A stretch of 64,000 bases of DNA from Trichaptum fuscoviolaceum (taxonomy: Eukaryota; Basidiomycota; Agaricomycetes; Hymenochaetales; Trichaptaceae): assembly GCA_910574455.1 (NCBI GenBank), contig CAJSYZ010000009.1, positions 434,001-498,000 on the forward strand, given 5' to 3'. Position 1 is the first letter of the stretch. Every line of letters starts with the position of its first letter. A program made the position numbers and the translations under genes. Below, one piece after another: positions 8,909 to 21,436 of the stretch. The notes below the pieces were generated by a model, which was not told where the DNA came from, did not search any database, and saw nothing but the letters and a program-made list of their open reading frames with translations.

Positions 8909-11900
8909 CGAACCGATTTTCGCTGTTAGATGATGATGTGTCCGATCCCTCTGTGTACAATCGTACTTCGCTAATACACAAGAGTTTGCGTCGATTCATC
9001 CATGTCCCAGTGAGAATAAGTGACGGCCGAAAGATTTTGAGCATGAGAGCGCTGCTAGACTGCGGTGCATTTTCGGTGATCATCAACCAGAAGTTGGTGC
9101 GGAAGTTCGGACTACGTACTCGTCCTCTCGACCGACCGATCAAGGTGTACAACGCCGACGATTCGCTGAACCAGAGTGGTCCGATTACAGACCAAGTCCG
9201 ACTTACTCTGGAGATCGGTGGACACAAAGAAGAAGTCGATGCCACAGTGGCAAACATCGGAGACTATCCATTGATTATTGGGATAGATTGGCTACACCAC
9301 CATAACCCCGAGATTGATTGGAACGACGAGACCATCAGCTTCACGCGATGTCCGAACAAATGCCGCCCTGTCGAAGCGGCTAGAGTCGTAGAAGTCGGAC
9401 AACCGCTACCCCGCGCCGTTCGCAAGTTGCGGACCGCGCGGTGCAAGAACAGTCGACAGATGCGACCGCGACCGCAGCCCCATGCGAGAGTCTGCGTTGC
9501 GGAAGTCGGTGATGATTCAGATGAGTCGGACAGTGAGTCTGACGACCTTGCGAAGATTCCCCCCGGATTTCGGTACTCTGAAAAGTACATGGACATCTAC
9601 CATGACGCGGAGCAGTTCTATGTGGCGGACGATCCGGACTTTGTGCATAAAGTTGCGGCCTCGTATACCTGGTCGCAGGCGATTGCGGAGAAGTCGGCAG
9701 TGAAGGAGGGTGACAAGTCCTTCGAGGAGATGGTCCCCCCGCAGTACCGCGAGTTTGCGAAGGTGTTTTCGAAGTCAGAGGCCGAACGGTTGCCCGAAAG
9801 GAAGCCGTTTGACCATGCGATCGACCTGGAGCCCGGATTGACCCCTTCGTACAGCAAGATCTATCCGATGGCACCGGCGGAACGTGCAGCCTTGAAGGAG
9901 TTCATTGAGGAGAACCTCCGCAAGGGCTACATCCGTCCGTCGAAGTCCCCCGCCGTTGCTCCGGTCTTCTTCATCAAGAAGAAGGACGGATCGCTTCGGA
10001 TGGTCGTCGACTACCGAAAACTCAATGAGATCACTGTCAAAAATCGGTACCCGCTCCCGCTGACCACCGAGCTCATCGATTCCTTGAAAAAGGCCCGCGT
10101 TTTCACGAAGCTTGACTTGCGGGCCGGATACAACAATATCCGCATCAAGGAAGGCGACGAGTGGAAGGCCGCTTTTCGGACTCAGGAAGGACACTTCGAA
10201 CCGACCGTTATGACTTTCGGACTTACGAACGCACCTGCTACGTTTCAGCGGATGATGAACGAGCTCTTCAAGGACATGCTGGATGTTATTGTCATTATCT
10301 ACCTCGATGACATCTGCATATTTTCGGAGAACGAGTCGGAGCACGAGGAACACGTTAAGGAGGTACTCCGACGTCTGGAGAAGTATGACCTGTTCTGTAA
10401 GCCCGAAAAGTGCGAGTTCCACAAGGACTCCATCGAGTACTTGGGTATGATCATTGGCTCTGGGATTATCTCGATGGATCCGAAGAAGGTCGAAGCGGTG
10501 GCCGACTGGCCGACTCCGGCGAAGGTGAAGGACATTCAGGCTTTCTTGGGGTTCGCAAACTTCTACCGACGTTTTATCAAGGACTTCTCGAAGCTGGCGG
10601 TTCCCATGACCGAATTGTTTTGCGGAAGGATGTCCAGTGGCGCTGGACTACCCGCCAGCAAGAGTCCTTCGATGGTCTGAAGAAGAAGTTTGCTGAGGCA
10701 CCGGTCCTTGCGATGCCCGACCTTGAGAAACCCTTCATCCTCGAATGCGATGCTTCGGACTTCGCGACCGGAGCGGTACTTTCGCAGATCGGACCAGATG
10801 GTGACATTCACCCAGTGGCCTACTATTCGAAGTCCTTGGGCGATGCAGAACGGAACTACGAGATCCACGACAAAGAGCTTCTAGCCATTGTCCGAGCCTT
10901 GGACGAGTGGCGGCACTATCTCGAAGGAAGTCCGCACAAAATTGATATTGTGTCGGACCACCGAAATCTGCTCTTCTTCGCGGAAGCCCGAAACCTTACG
11001 AGACGCCAGGCCCGCTGGAGCTTGTTCCTTAGCCGTTTTGACTTTCTGATCCGTCACCGTCCCGGACGACTTGGTGGAAAGCCGGATGCTTTGTCCAGGC
11101 GCGAAGATCTTCGCCCTGACGGACCGGACAATACGAACAAGGTCCTGCTGGACACGAACCGCTTCTACACGTTGGCGATGCGACGAGGGATGGTCCGGGC
11201 CGAGGGGGATACGGAGTTGTTGCGGAGGATTCGGGAGTCCGAGAGGTTTGACGAGGAATTGGTCGAGGCGATTGAGAAGGTGAAGGAAGGGGCTCCGCGC
11301 GCGCTGGCGAACGATTTGGAGGAGTGGAACACGGAGGATGGGCTGCTGCTGTACCGGGGTAAGGTCTATGTGCCGAAGGACGAGGAGATCCGCCGCGATA
11401 TCGTCAAGTTACACCACGATTCGCTTCCGGTCGGACATCCGGGTCGTTGGAAGACCTACGAGTTGGTGAGTCGGAACTACTGGTGGCCTGGTATGTCTAC
11501 CTTCGTCGAGCGGTACGTGTCGGGCTGTGACACTTGTATGCGGACAAAGAACATCCCGCAACGTCCAGTTGGTCCGCTTCAGCCCAACGAAGTACCAGAC
11601 GGACCGTGGCAGGTCATTTCATGCGATTTCATCACACAGCTGCCACAGTCCGGCGAATACGACGCCATCTTTGTGGTTGTAGACCGACTCACCAAGCAGG
11701 CACACTTCATACCAACGACCTCAGACATTGACTCCGCGCGGACGGCCGACTTGTTTGTGTCCGAAGTCTGGAAACACCATGGCACGCCGCGCAAAGTCAT
11801 TTCGGACCGGGGTACACAGTTCGTGTCCCGGTTTATGAAGGCGGTACTCCACCGACTCGGTATTGAGGGCGCAACGTCGACATCCTTCCACCCGCAAACG

Positions 11901-12674
11901 GACGGTCAGACCGAGCGGGTGAACCAGGAGTTGGAGCAGTATCTCCGCGCGTTCACGGACGTCCGACAGGAAAATTGGTCGGAGTTGCTGCCCATGGCGG
12001 AGTTTGCGCACAACACACGAGCGCACTCCGCTACCAAGGTGTCTCCCTTCGCACTGCTCTATGGATACGACCCCGAGTTCACTATTGTACCGAGTGCCGG
12101 ACTTTCGACGGTTCCAGCTACGGATGACCGACTCGACCTGCTTCAGAAGGCTCAGGAGGACGCTCGCGCGGCCCTTGAAGTCGCAGCGGAGCGGATGAAG
12201 CGGTACTACGACCAGGGACATGCAGACACGCCGGACATCCGACCAGGAGACAAGGTATGGCTCGACGCACGGAATATCGCAATACCGGGCACGCGCAAGC
12301 TGAATCCGCGGAGACTCGGACCCTACACGGTTTTGCGGAAGATCGGACTCTTGAATTACGAGCTTCAGCTGCCCCCGACTATGCGGATTCACCCAGTGTT
12401 CCATGTGTCGCTTCTCACGAAGTATACACCGGACACTATTCCTGGTCGCGTCCAGACACCGCCAGAGCCCATAAACGTTGATGGCGACGTCGAATATGAA
12501 GTATCCGAAGTCCTTAATTCGCGCCGAAGCGGTCGAGGTCGGACTCTGCAGTATTTGGTTCGCTGGAAAGGCTATGGACCCGAGGAAGACCAATGGATTG
12601 ATGCCGCGGACATGGAGCATGCCCCCGCCGTTATCCGAAAGTTCTATCGTCGGTACCCCGACGCCATTCGCTAA
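8869..12674 (+). pseudogene. pol: pol of element B with one frameshift
   Basis: Two frames (8869-10680 and about 10620-12674) make one pol. The order is protease (LLDCGAFS, where a DSG or DTG is expected), reverse transcriptase (YLDDICIFSEN), RNase H (LECDASDFATG), integrase zinc-binding region and core (CDFITQL, SDRGTQF, TERVNQ) and a C-terminal chromodomain (YLVRWKGYGPEEDQWI). The frame breaks near 10616-10622. TTGTTTTGCGG there is best explained by 2 extra bases relative to TTGTTGCGG, or by one lost base. There is no ATG at the 5' end, consistent with expression only by frameshifting from gag. Confidence 0.92.
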
Positions 12675-12704
12675 CGAACGCGCGCGCTCTTTAGGAGCGC
12701 CCTT

Positions 12705-12716
12705 GGAGGGGGATAA
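12705..12716 (+). other. Polypurine tract of element B
   Basis: GGAGGGGGATAA abuts the 3' LTR and is the expected plus-strand primer. Confidence 0.85.
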
Positions 12717-13292
12717 TGTCAGGAATCCGCCTCAGGTTATTTTATTTCTTTTATTTTTCTTTTATTTTCTTTTACAATCACACTCCGAGTCGGATCCCCG
12801 ACATGTCCGGTCCGAAACCGGACTTTCTTTGACTCCGATTCTCTTCCTTTTTGCGTAGATTACTTGCCTGTATGTTTGCAGGCCGCTAGGACAAGCGCCC
12901 TGCAAACAATTCTCCTTTCTTTCTTTCTTCCGCCACTCCGACTCGAACCTCCGCTCTACCGATGCGGGACCCCGACTAGAGCGGGACCCCGAACTCCGAC
13001 TTACGTCAGCGGTATAGGTCGGACCTAGTCGGATCAGGGTCCAGTGGCTTGGTACTGTATAGTTTTTACCTTTGTTCATCAAAACCGCGGATCCCCCTGC
13101 GAAGCACTCCACTTTTGGCCTCTTGTAAAGTGCTTCTCAGGTGATGTGTTTATCTTTAGCTCTGATGTGTAGAATAGCTTAATTGACTTGTAAAGTGCTT
13201 CTCAGAGTGAGAACCACCGCTCATTACGTCCGATCGTCGTCTGTGTCCGATTCAGGGTCTCGAAAGCGAAGGAACCACTCTAGGTCGTAACA
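12717..13292 (+). repeat. 3' LTR of element B
   Basis: This 576-bp direct repeat of 215-790 shows one transition that I found. Its right edge abuts CCCAT, the presumed target copy. Confidence 0.96.
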
Positions 13293-16200
13293 CCCATGGC
13301 CAAGACAATGTGTACGGACAACACTGAGACCACAAGGTCAGAGCAGAACAGTCCTTGCTTCTGTACATTTAGGGTCAATACATGGACACAAAATGCGACA
13401 ATAAATACTCTTTTACTTACCCTCTCCATACTATACCAGCTTTCCCATAGAAACGGTTCGGCTTTCTTCTTATCAACTAGCGTCTGCAACGTCTTCACAA
13501 TTGCTTCGTTTTGCATTGACTTTGATTGTTCGCTGCTGATAAAACTCGCAACTGAATGCTCAGCTTTCTCAAACAGTTTCTTGCGCCAGCTATCAGAGCA
13601 TCTCTGGGCCGCCTGAAATACAAGGATTGCATCTCAATCTGGTAAAGGTAACTTGAAGATAACTAAGAATGACTCAACTAGAGAACAGATGTCGGCGAAC
13701 TGTGTTTCGTAACTTAGTTCCACAGAATCAAACACTTTCCCCCACAGTGTGCTGATGAACTCATTGTCCGGGTTTTGCCATGGCGTGATGGACTTTCCCA
13801 CTGCGCGAAATAGTGAAGGTAATAAAATATGAGTCCAACCGGCCTGAGTACCGGGAGGGAGACACTGGTTCGTCGCCCTTTTTCTGCCTGGCACGCAAGA
13901 TCCTTCCTTTCCTTCATTTCGGCCCTTGTCCTCCAGCCCCACTGATGTCTGCATATAAGTGAATCAGCAAAAATATGTCATAGAAATGAATTTGATTCGA
14001 CACACTGAGCTAGTAGTCCGAGAGACTTTGCGATGACCAGGATAAGCCCCAGTCACTAACACTTCGGGTCCGGGAGTGCAGGATACTCTCGTCATTGCAA
14101 GCGACTGTGTTCGGGGTGCTAACGGCATCTTTCGACCACCGGTCTAATAAGAATAGTGAGTGAATGCTCATATTCAGAGTGTATCAATCGACCCACACTT
14201 GCTTCATTATCAGCCACCAGCGACTGCCTCTTGCAATGTGAGGTAGCGGATCCAATCTCAGACTGCAACACGTCAGAAAGCTGTTATCCATGGCAAGTGA
14301 GCAGCTCGAAAGGAAGCAATTACCGTCGTGTCGGCCACAGGCCGATAAGGAGTGTCAGAGGGTTTCCTCTTCTTACTCAAGTCCTTTTCGCCCGGTCAGA
14401 AACGAACTTAAAATGCCAGCTACCAAAGAATTGACACTTACTGTGGCACCGACCTGTGTGTCCATGCCAGTCAACAATGACTTCTTGACCTTGACACTCT
14501 TACTAGCCTATTGAGATGGTGTAAAGTAAGTAAACATAAACATGAAGGAATCCATTACACGTGAAGGTGGAAGAATTACCACATCAACCTGGGAGTCGAT
14601 GTCCGGTGGCGACTTTCTCTTTCTGTTTTTTGTGACTATGATGTCCTATTTATAGGCACAAATTAGTGATCAACCCGATGTGAGGAAGGGAACGAACAGT
14701 TGCTACAGCAGAAGTGAGCCTACGGTGCATCGACGCCCACACATACCTGTATACGGGGTTCCAAGGCTAGTGAATGCACCTTACAACCATAAATCAGGGG
14801 GAAACGAGAGAAACTGGATTAAGATGGGACTTACTGGTGCGCTGAGCTGCGAATTGGCAGTTCTCTTGTTTGCATCCTGTCCAAAGATCAATTCAGCAAG
14901 CAATGAAGGAAGGATGTAGCATGAGGATCACTGTGCTTCACTGTCTGGCACTCACCTGTCCACCTGGTTTTGTCTTGTTGTTCTTATCCTCAAGTACGGA
15001 AAGGGATTGGTTAGTAGATTGGAAAAGGTAGGAATGATATGACATTGCTTACCGTTGAAACCTGCGACCCGGAGAGAGTGTTGCGCAGCAACTTCCTTTT
15101 CTTTGAGTTCAAGTTGCTGCTACCTCCATCCTGTTCATTACACGACAGTTGGCAGAAAAATAATAACGAAGGGATATGATCAAACGGTCATGGGGTAACT
15201 GACGTGAATCGAACAGTAATAAGTCACACTCACACTAGCTTGAGCCGGCCTTGTCAGCCTCCTCGGATCGCTTTCGCCCTACAAGCAAGGTATTCAGACT
15301 GCATCTGCCATTCTAATGTTCCGTCAACTCACAATATTTGTGTCCGAATCAACAAAATGTGCTGTCTGTTGCACGCTGATTGAGCTATTCTTTACACCAT
15401 GATAGCTTGCGAGGGTTATTGTTTCTCCTTCATCCTCCCAAGGACTTAAGTTTTCATTGTCTTGCAATGAGATGCTGTGTCTAGTGTAGCTTGGCGTCAG
15501 CGAAGCTCATAATATGGTAACAAAGACGAGAGTGTCATCGTTGTAGGTAGAAGGAAATTTGATCCCGTTGTCGGAGCGTCATGATCCGCTTCTTTAGCAT
15601 GAACATTAGTAATCTAGTTGCCAGTGGATCAAACTATGAGCTTTAGCTGAGTCTAAATCAAGCTTCACACTTACCATTACATCGTGCATTCCAGAAATTG
15701 ATCCCGTACGCATTGCAAGATTTCAAATTTAAACTCACAAATTGATCCCTCTCAAGTCTATCCCAGCCACCTCAAGTCCTCCATCCTCTTCACCAATGAA
15801 AGTGGATTCATCTGTGTTGCGAAGCGCCCTGGCAGGTCGCTTTGTCTTGTCATCCCGCTTTGACGTAGCGGGCGAGTCTATTATATCCGTTTCTTCACCA
15901 GAAAGGCTCTCGTTCTGTCCGGCAGGTGCGTGAAAGAAAATGTTGCTTGGAGTGGCGGCAGATCTCAACGTCTTTGCGGTCTGCACACGGGTGCGAAATG
16001 GAAGTTCACCTTTGGGATCTTCTTTCCTAGCCTTTTTTGCAGGCTTTCTGTTTGACGCATCCGTACTCGCCGCTTCATATTGTGAGTCAAAGTAGTCAAC
16101 CTCCAAGCTTCGAAAACATCTGAAAATGTATAGGCAGTATAACTCACCAATGTCTAAGTCTTCGTTGTATTCAACTTCACAACCCGACACGTCTTTAACA

Positions 16201-16745
16201 TCGTTCTTCGAGCCTGCTTACGCCAGTTCAAAGCTATGTAATTACTGATCTGAGGTTGAAGACTTACTACTAGCTTCGCCCTTCGGCTTCCTACATCCAC
16301 GTTTTCCAGCGAGTTTAGGCACTGTTGAGCCCATCTGGGTGCGTGTCTCAAGAGCCTTCGACAAATTGTTTTCAATTTCTACGGTCTCTAGCATCGCTGC
16401 TTCTTGGTTTTCTGCTGCAGTCACCTTCTTTCGTACCTTGTCAGCTGCCTCTTGTTCTTTTGCTGCCCGTTTCTGCTCCGCAGCGAGTTTTTTCCTCTCT
16501 TTCGCGACCGCGACTTGCTGGGCCGCAGCTCTGTGGAAAGCTGCCCGTTCTTCCTTCTGTTTTTCCTTCTCCTCCTTCTCCTTCAATGCCTCATCCCACC
16601 TCGCTGCCTGCTGTACTTTCCTTTTGTCTTTTTCTTCCTTCTCCCGCAATATCTCCTCCTTTGTTCATCTTGTTCTGAGTTGGTCAACTACTGCTCCGGG
16701 GTGCTGGTTATTGTTCTTAGCCCTCGTCTGTCTTCGAGTTGACAT
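13293..16745 (-). pseudogene. Multi-exon host gene (unnamed family), disrupted
   Basis: From ATG 16745 on the minus strand the protein starts MSTRRQTRAKNNNQHPGAVV. It has a stop (TGA, 16665-16667) in frame, then a charged Lys/Glu/Ala-rich helix (16649-16242). A run of small exons follows, recognisable by GTAAGT or GTGAGT donors, including 16190-15735 and pieces near 15090, 14970, 14860, 14590, 14480 and 14220. Better conserved exons lie at 13954-13634 (GWTHILLPSLFRAVGKSITP) and about 13616-13420. The last exon runs into element B at 13293 and resumes at 214. The layout resembles an expanded Agaricomycete family of hypothetical proteins. I know no function, and exact splice sites are uncertain. 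Confidence 0.5.
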
Positions 16746-16789
16746 TTTGTGCAGTGTTTTGAGACTTGGGTGATAATAAGATGGATCGA

Positions 16790-17070
16790 AGGTGCTAGTT
16801 CAAGATCAGGGAGGCGGGGGCGTCTATCTTAGACAAGTTGAAAATTTACGCCCACTCACTCAGGCTGCCACTGGCCAGGCTGCCACAGTGTGTGACTTAC
16901 TACTACTAGTAGTACTAGTACTAGTACTCACTGGCACTCAGGCTGGCACTGCACTCAGGCTGGCACTGCACTCAGGCTGGCAGCCTTACCGTACTACCAG
17001 TAGTACTAGTAGTACTATGACTAATTTAAACTCAGGTTCAAGTTCACTCACTGCCAGCCTGCTGGCACTC
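16790..17070. repeat. CAGGCTG / ACTAGTAGTA low-complexity block
   Basis: Repeated CACTCAGGCTGGCA and TACTAGTAGTACTAG words occur in both orientations. Similar blocks lie at 24100-24310, 26930-28110, 56400-56540 and 62370-62500. The position directly upstream of the transposase suggests subterminal repeats of that transposon, but I could not fix its ends. Confidence 0.5.
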
Positions 17071-20021
17071 AGCTGTGAGTCCCAATCATCGACATGTACT
17101 ACTGAAGGTTACATTGATGCCAGCGACACGGAAAAAGCACGATCCCCTTCATTTTCCACCAACTATTCGATGCACCTTGCCCAGCTGTAGTAGGACGTTC
17201 AAGAGTCAATCTGGAAGAGCAAGACATGAATATTCAGCTCATCCGATGTCATCCGTGGCAAGATCTACTGCCTGTGGTCACGACTACTATGATCCTTCAC
17301 CTATTCGACCCACACAAGCTCCAACTCCTCAACCTCTACCGAGGTCGTCCGAACTTCCAACAGAGGGTCATTTTGAGAGCGGCCCTGACTCCTACGATTA
17401 CGATATTTCCATGCTTACACAGGATATCTCGATGCTCAGTATAGGCCGAGACGAGCTGCTTCAAGACCTAGACAGACCTGATTCTCTGTCCCATTCTGGC
17501 ACCGGAAGTGACAGTGGCCGTAGTGCATCCTCTGAAGATTTGGACTTCGACGTTGGAGATCATGAGGAGAGTGATGGTGACCTAAAGGTGTATCACAGAT
17601 ATATGAATGGTGCGCACCAAGTATATTGTCCTCGGTTTGATAGCACTCTGATGAAAAACATCGTGCAGCCACCCCGTGTGATGCGGAAGGAAACAACTTA
17701 GAAAACGACGAACCACCTGTTCCGCGAAATGAACCTGCACCAAATGACTGGTCTCCCTATTCGTGCCGAGCAGATTTTGAGCTCGCAGACTTTCTTTATC
17801 GCGATGAGCAAATGTCTGCTAGTAATATAACAAAGCTTCTCGGAATCATGAAGGCTTACCAGCGAATTCAGTCTGTGAAGAACGCGAAATCTGGCGGATA
17901 TTCTGAGTTGGACGTAACTAAGCCCGACGATGACTCAGATCTGGATCCCACTAGTACGCTACTCGATGGTGACGCACAAAAGTTGTACAATGTCATTGAC
18001 GCTACGAGAGTTGGTGATGTGCCTTGGAAATCCTTTAGTAACTTCTACACGGACAACAATGGCCAAAAAGCGACAGACGAGAACACCGAGTCATGGAAGA
18101 GGAAAGAATATGATGTATGGTATCGGGATCCCTTGGAAGTGATCCGAAATTTGGTGGATAATACGGCTTTAGAAGGCGAATTCGACTATGTCCCATTTCG
18201 TGAATATCAGCCAAAGGAGGAATCTGATGACATCAATGACAAAGAACGAGTGTTCAGAAATTACATGTCCGGAAATTTCGCTTGGAACAGGCTGTAAGTC
18301 ATGAATAATGCAGCATTCAAAGTTGGAGGAAGTGTACTGATTATCCTTGACTTAGAACAAAATCTCAGCCGAAGATAAAGCAGTCCATGGGTCCATGTTC
18401 GTTCCGGTGATCTTGGGGAGCGACAAGACAACAGTTTCCGTTGGAACTGGCAACAACGAATATTATCTGTTATATCTCTCAATAGGAAATGTATCAAACA
18501 AGGCCCGGCGGTCCCAAAAGTTGAATACAGTCCAGCTTGTAGCATTTTTAGCAATACCAAAGAGTGTGTGTCAAAAACTGAGCCATTCAATTGTGTTTTG
18601 ACACTTTTTTGCAGCTGAGCGACAGTACGAAAAGTCAGATGACTTCCGTCGCTTTAGACATCAAATTTTTCATTCATCTATATCGAGAATCTTGAGTTCA
18701 CTGAAGACCGCCATGTCCATAAACAATGAACAGACCATTCTCCGGTGCCCTGATGGTCACTTGCGTAGGTCGGTTCTCGGACTCGGCTCGTATATAGCCG
18801 ATTATCCGGAACAGGTGAGTCTATGCGCAATAAGCACTGGATGGTGCTGCAAGTAAGTACCATCCTTTCCAAAATCGCATAGGAGTCTGAGGAAATGGCT
18901 TACGGTGGCTATATAGATGCACAGCTCCCCACAAGGACCTAGATAATCCGGAGTTTGCATCAAATCCTCGAACAAAAGAGCTACACGAACGATTGATAGA
19001 GCAGGTAAATGACAACAACTTAACCAGAGCAACAATTCGCAAAGAGTATGGGTTCCACCAAGATATCGTGGTATGTGCTCCAAATTCTCCATTGGATGCG
19101 CTTCTAAGAACTATGTTTTCCCGTAGCCCTTCACCAATGACTTTCCGCGCGCAGATATATGCGATCTCATTTCTCCGGACCTATTGCACCAAATCATCAA
19201 AGGTGTTTTCAAGGATCATCTTGTCGAGTGGATATGCCAGAGCTTGACCACAACAGAGCTGGATATTGTGGATAAAAGGTGCCATTCTCAAACAATTTGT
19301 ATAATATGAATACTATCGCTGACCTCCGCGTAGAATCAGAGTCGCTGCTCCTTTTCCTGGACTACGTAGATTCCCCGAAGGCCGAGGCTTCAAGCAATGG
19401 ACAGGCAATGATTCAAAGGCACTTATGAAAGTATGTGATTTTTCCTTCTTGTTCGAGGCAGTCGTTTGCTGATAGTAGTCGATGTAAACCGCTTAGGTGT
19501 ATCTTCCGGCTATTGTGGGCATTGTGCAGGATGATATAATTCATGCATTGAGTGCATTTCTCGACTTCTGTTATCTTGTGCATCGGTACACGATTACAGC
19601 CTCAACACTTGATCAGATCAAAGCCTCTCTGGATTGCTTTCATCAATATCGGCAAATATTCATAGCTATGGGTATCCGGGACAACTTCTCACTACCACGA
19701 CAGCATGCCATGGTCCACTATCCTACAATGATTCCTCTGTTCGCTGCACCGAGTGGACTATGTTCATCGATCACAGAGAATAAGCACATTTACGCGGTCA
19801 AGGAAACATGGCGACGCTCAAACAATAATGATCCCTTGGGTCAGATGATCACAGCAAACCAACGACTCAGTAAACTTATTGCATCAAGGGCAGACTTCAA
19901 AAGGCGTGGAATGCCAGTCCTACCAGACATTTCATTCAATCATATATAGCATTTGCTGAATGGATCAAAACATCTCATTCAATGAGGTACAGCGCTTGCT
20001 GAGTGGAATAGGAGAGCTGAT

Positions 20022-21328
20022 TGAATGAGGATCAGCATTGCTGTAGAACAGTTATTGCATCAGCTACAGCAAATGCTGTGTAACTGATTGAATGAAATTA
20101 CAGCCTTGCTGAAGCTGATGAAGTAAATGCACACCTGAGGAAATACTAGGCCTGCTATACCAATTGGGAATATACTACTGAATAATAGATAATGCAATTG
20201 CATACCCACCGCTTTTTTGGGTTAATTATAGCTTTCAGGCACTACTGATTGACAGTATGCTGTAATAAATTAGAATTTCATAATTTCTGCCCATTTTGAG
20301 ATATGAGGCACACCAGGGTCCAGGACCCTGAGGTCCAGATCACTTGGTGCCTGCTACCGCTTTAGAGTGAGTCGTGGGAATAAATTCAAATTAGCCTTTG
20401 CAGGCCCTACAGGCCTTTAAAAATAGCGCAAAAAATAGCCAAAAAATCAGAAAATAATCCTGGGCACTGCCGCTTTGCCCTAGCGTGGGAACTACACTTC
20501 TGGGCGACCATATTAGGCTACCAGGGTGCTCTGGGCCCCACTGGGCCCTTCCAAAAGCGGTAAAAATCATCATAAAATAGATAATTATATTCATTTGCCC
20601 CTGCATATATGCAGGCTTCCCCTGGGCCAACCAGCAGCAAATAAAATGCACGAAAATCATAATATATTAGTGGAAGCACATTAAAGATGAATTACATAGC
20701 TAAATATGGTAATACTAGCTGGGAACATGTATAGAACAGCTTAACATGTTCTATTTATAATGCTAAGCAAATGGGGCTCATTGCACCACATTGGGGTATC
20801 TCTGGAATGCAATTTTTGATGGGATACCAATGGAACGTACTAGAAGAGCTGAAACGGGCTTTGACGGCGCCAAAATACGCATTTTTCATATTGTTACAAA
20901 TTATTCTTTTATTTAAATGTTATTTCTGTTACAGCACCTCTACTGCACGTAAAGGCATGTATAAATAGTCGAAATGGTACGGAACAACAAGGAGAACAAT
21001 AATACGAGCTTAAAATAGCTACGCGGGAGCTATATATAGCTCTAGCACACTAACTATTTTCGGAGTGCATGCAATTATTGTTAGTCGTTCATATGTATGT
21101 ATGATCACTATTGTTATGTTCTGATGGCTTTAAATAGCTCTCTATATATACCTCTCATGCTGTACGAAGTTTCACGGTAATCGGAGCTCATTCTGAATTG
21201 ATATAAGGCATGCAATTTTCGGAAAGAATGGTTAATTTTAATTTATTGGGAGAGTTATAGGTCAGGCACAGAGTGCCAAACATTCATTATGAGTATCCTA
21301 AACATAATTCAATTGCATGTTTGGGATG
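20022..21328 (+). repeat. Left arm of 1.3 kb inverted repeat
   Basis: Position x in this arm mirrors 42765 - x in the right arm. Open frames at 20771-20968 and 20391-20660 reappear inverted at 21797-21994 and 22105-22374. They are only by-products of the palindrome and are not supported as genes. Confidence 0.93.
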
Positions 21329-21436
21329 TCATTGGAATGGGGAAGTCATATCCAACATTGTAGGGTAATATGCTATGTATGATATCAGAATATACATGTT
21401 ATGTCAGAAACACATATAACTTACAGTTTCCACCTG

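Larger units (their letters stand above)
215..13292 (+). mobile_element. Ty3/Gypsy chromodomain retrotransposon B, split by element A
   Basis: Two 576-bp LTRs (215-790 and 12717-13292) start TGTCAGGAAT and end GGTCGTAACA. They differ at one base that I found (GTCGTCCGTG against GTCGTCTGTG). Between them lie a primer-binding site, gag with a zinc knuckle, pol with protease, reverse transcriptase, RNase H, integrase and chromodomain, and a polypurine tract. The flanks CTCAT (210-214) and CCCAT (13293-13297) look like a 5-bp target duplication with one later change. Element A is inserted in gag. B is not autonomous: gag is split and has an in-frame TGA, and pol has a frameshift near 10616-10622. 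It belongs to the Tf1/sushi-like chromovirus type by chromodomain and self-priming structure. Confidence 0.96.

Noticed and set aside
20771..20968. Identical open frames mirrored at 20771-20968 (+) and 21797-21994 (-), and at 20391-20660 (-) and 22105-22374 (+)
   Set aside because: They are by-products of the 1.3 kb palindrome; no domain, no splice context, and nothing beyond duplication supports coding.
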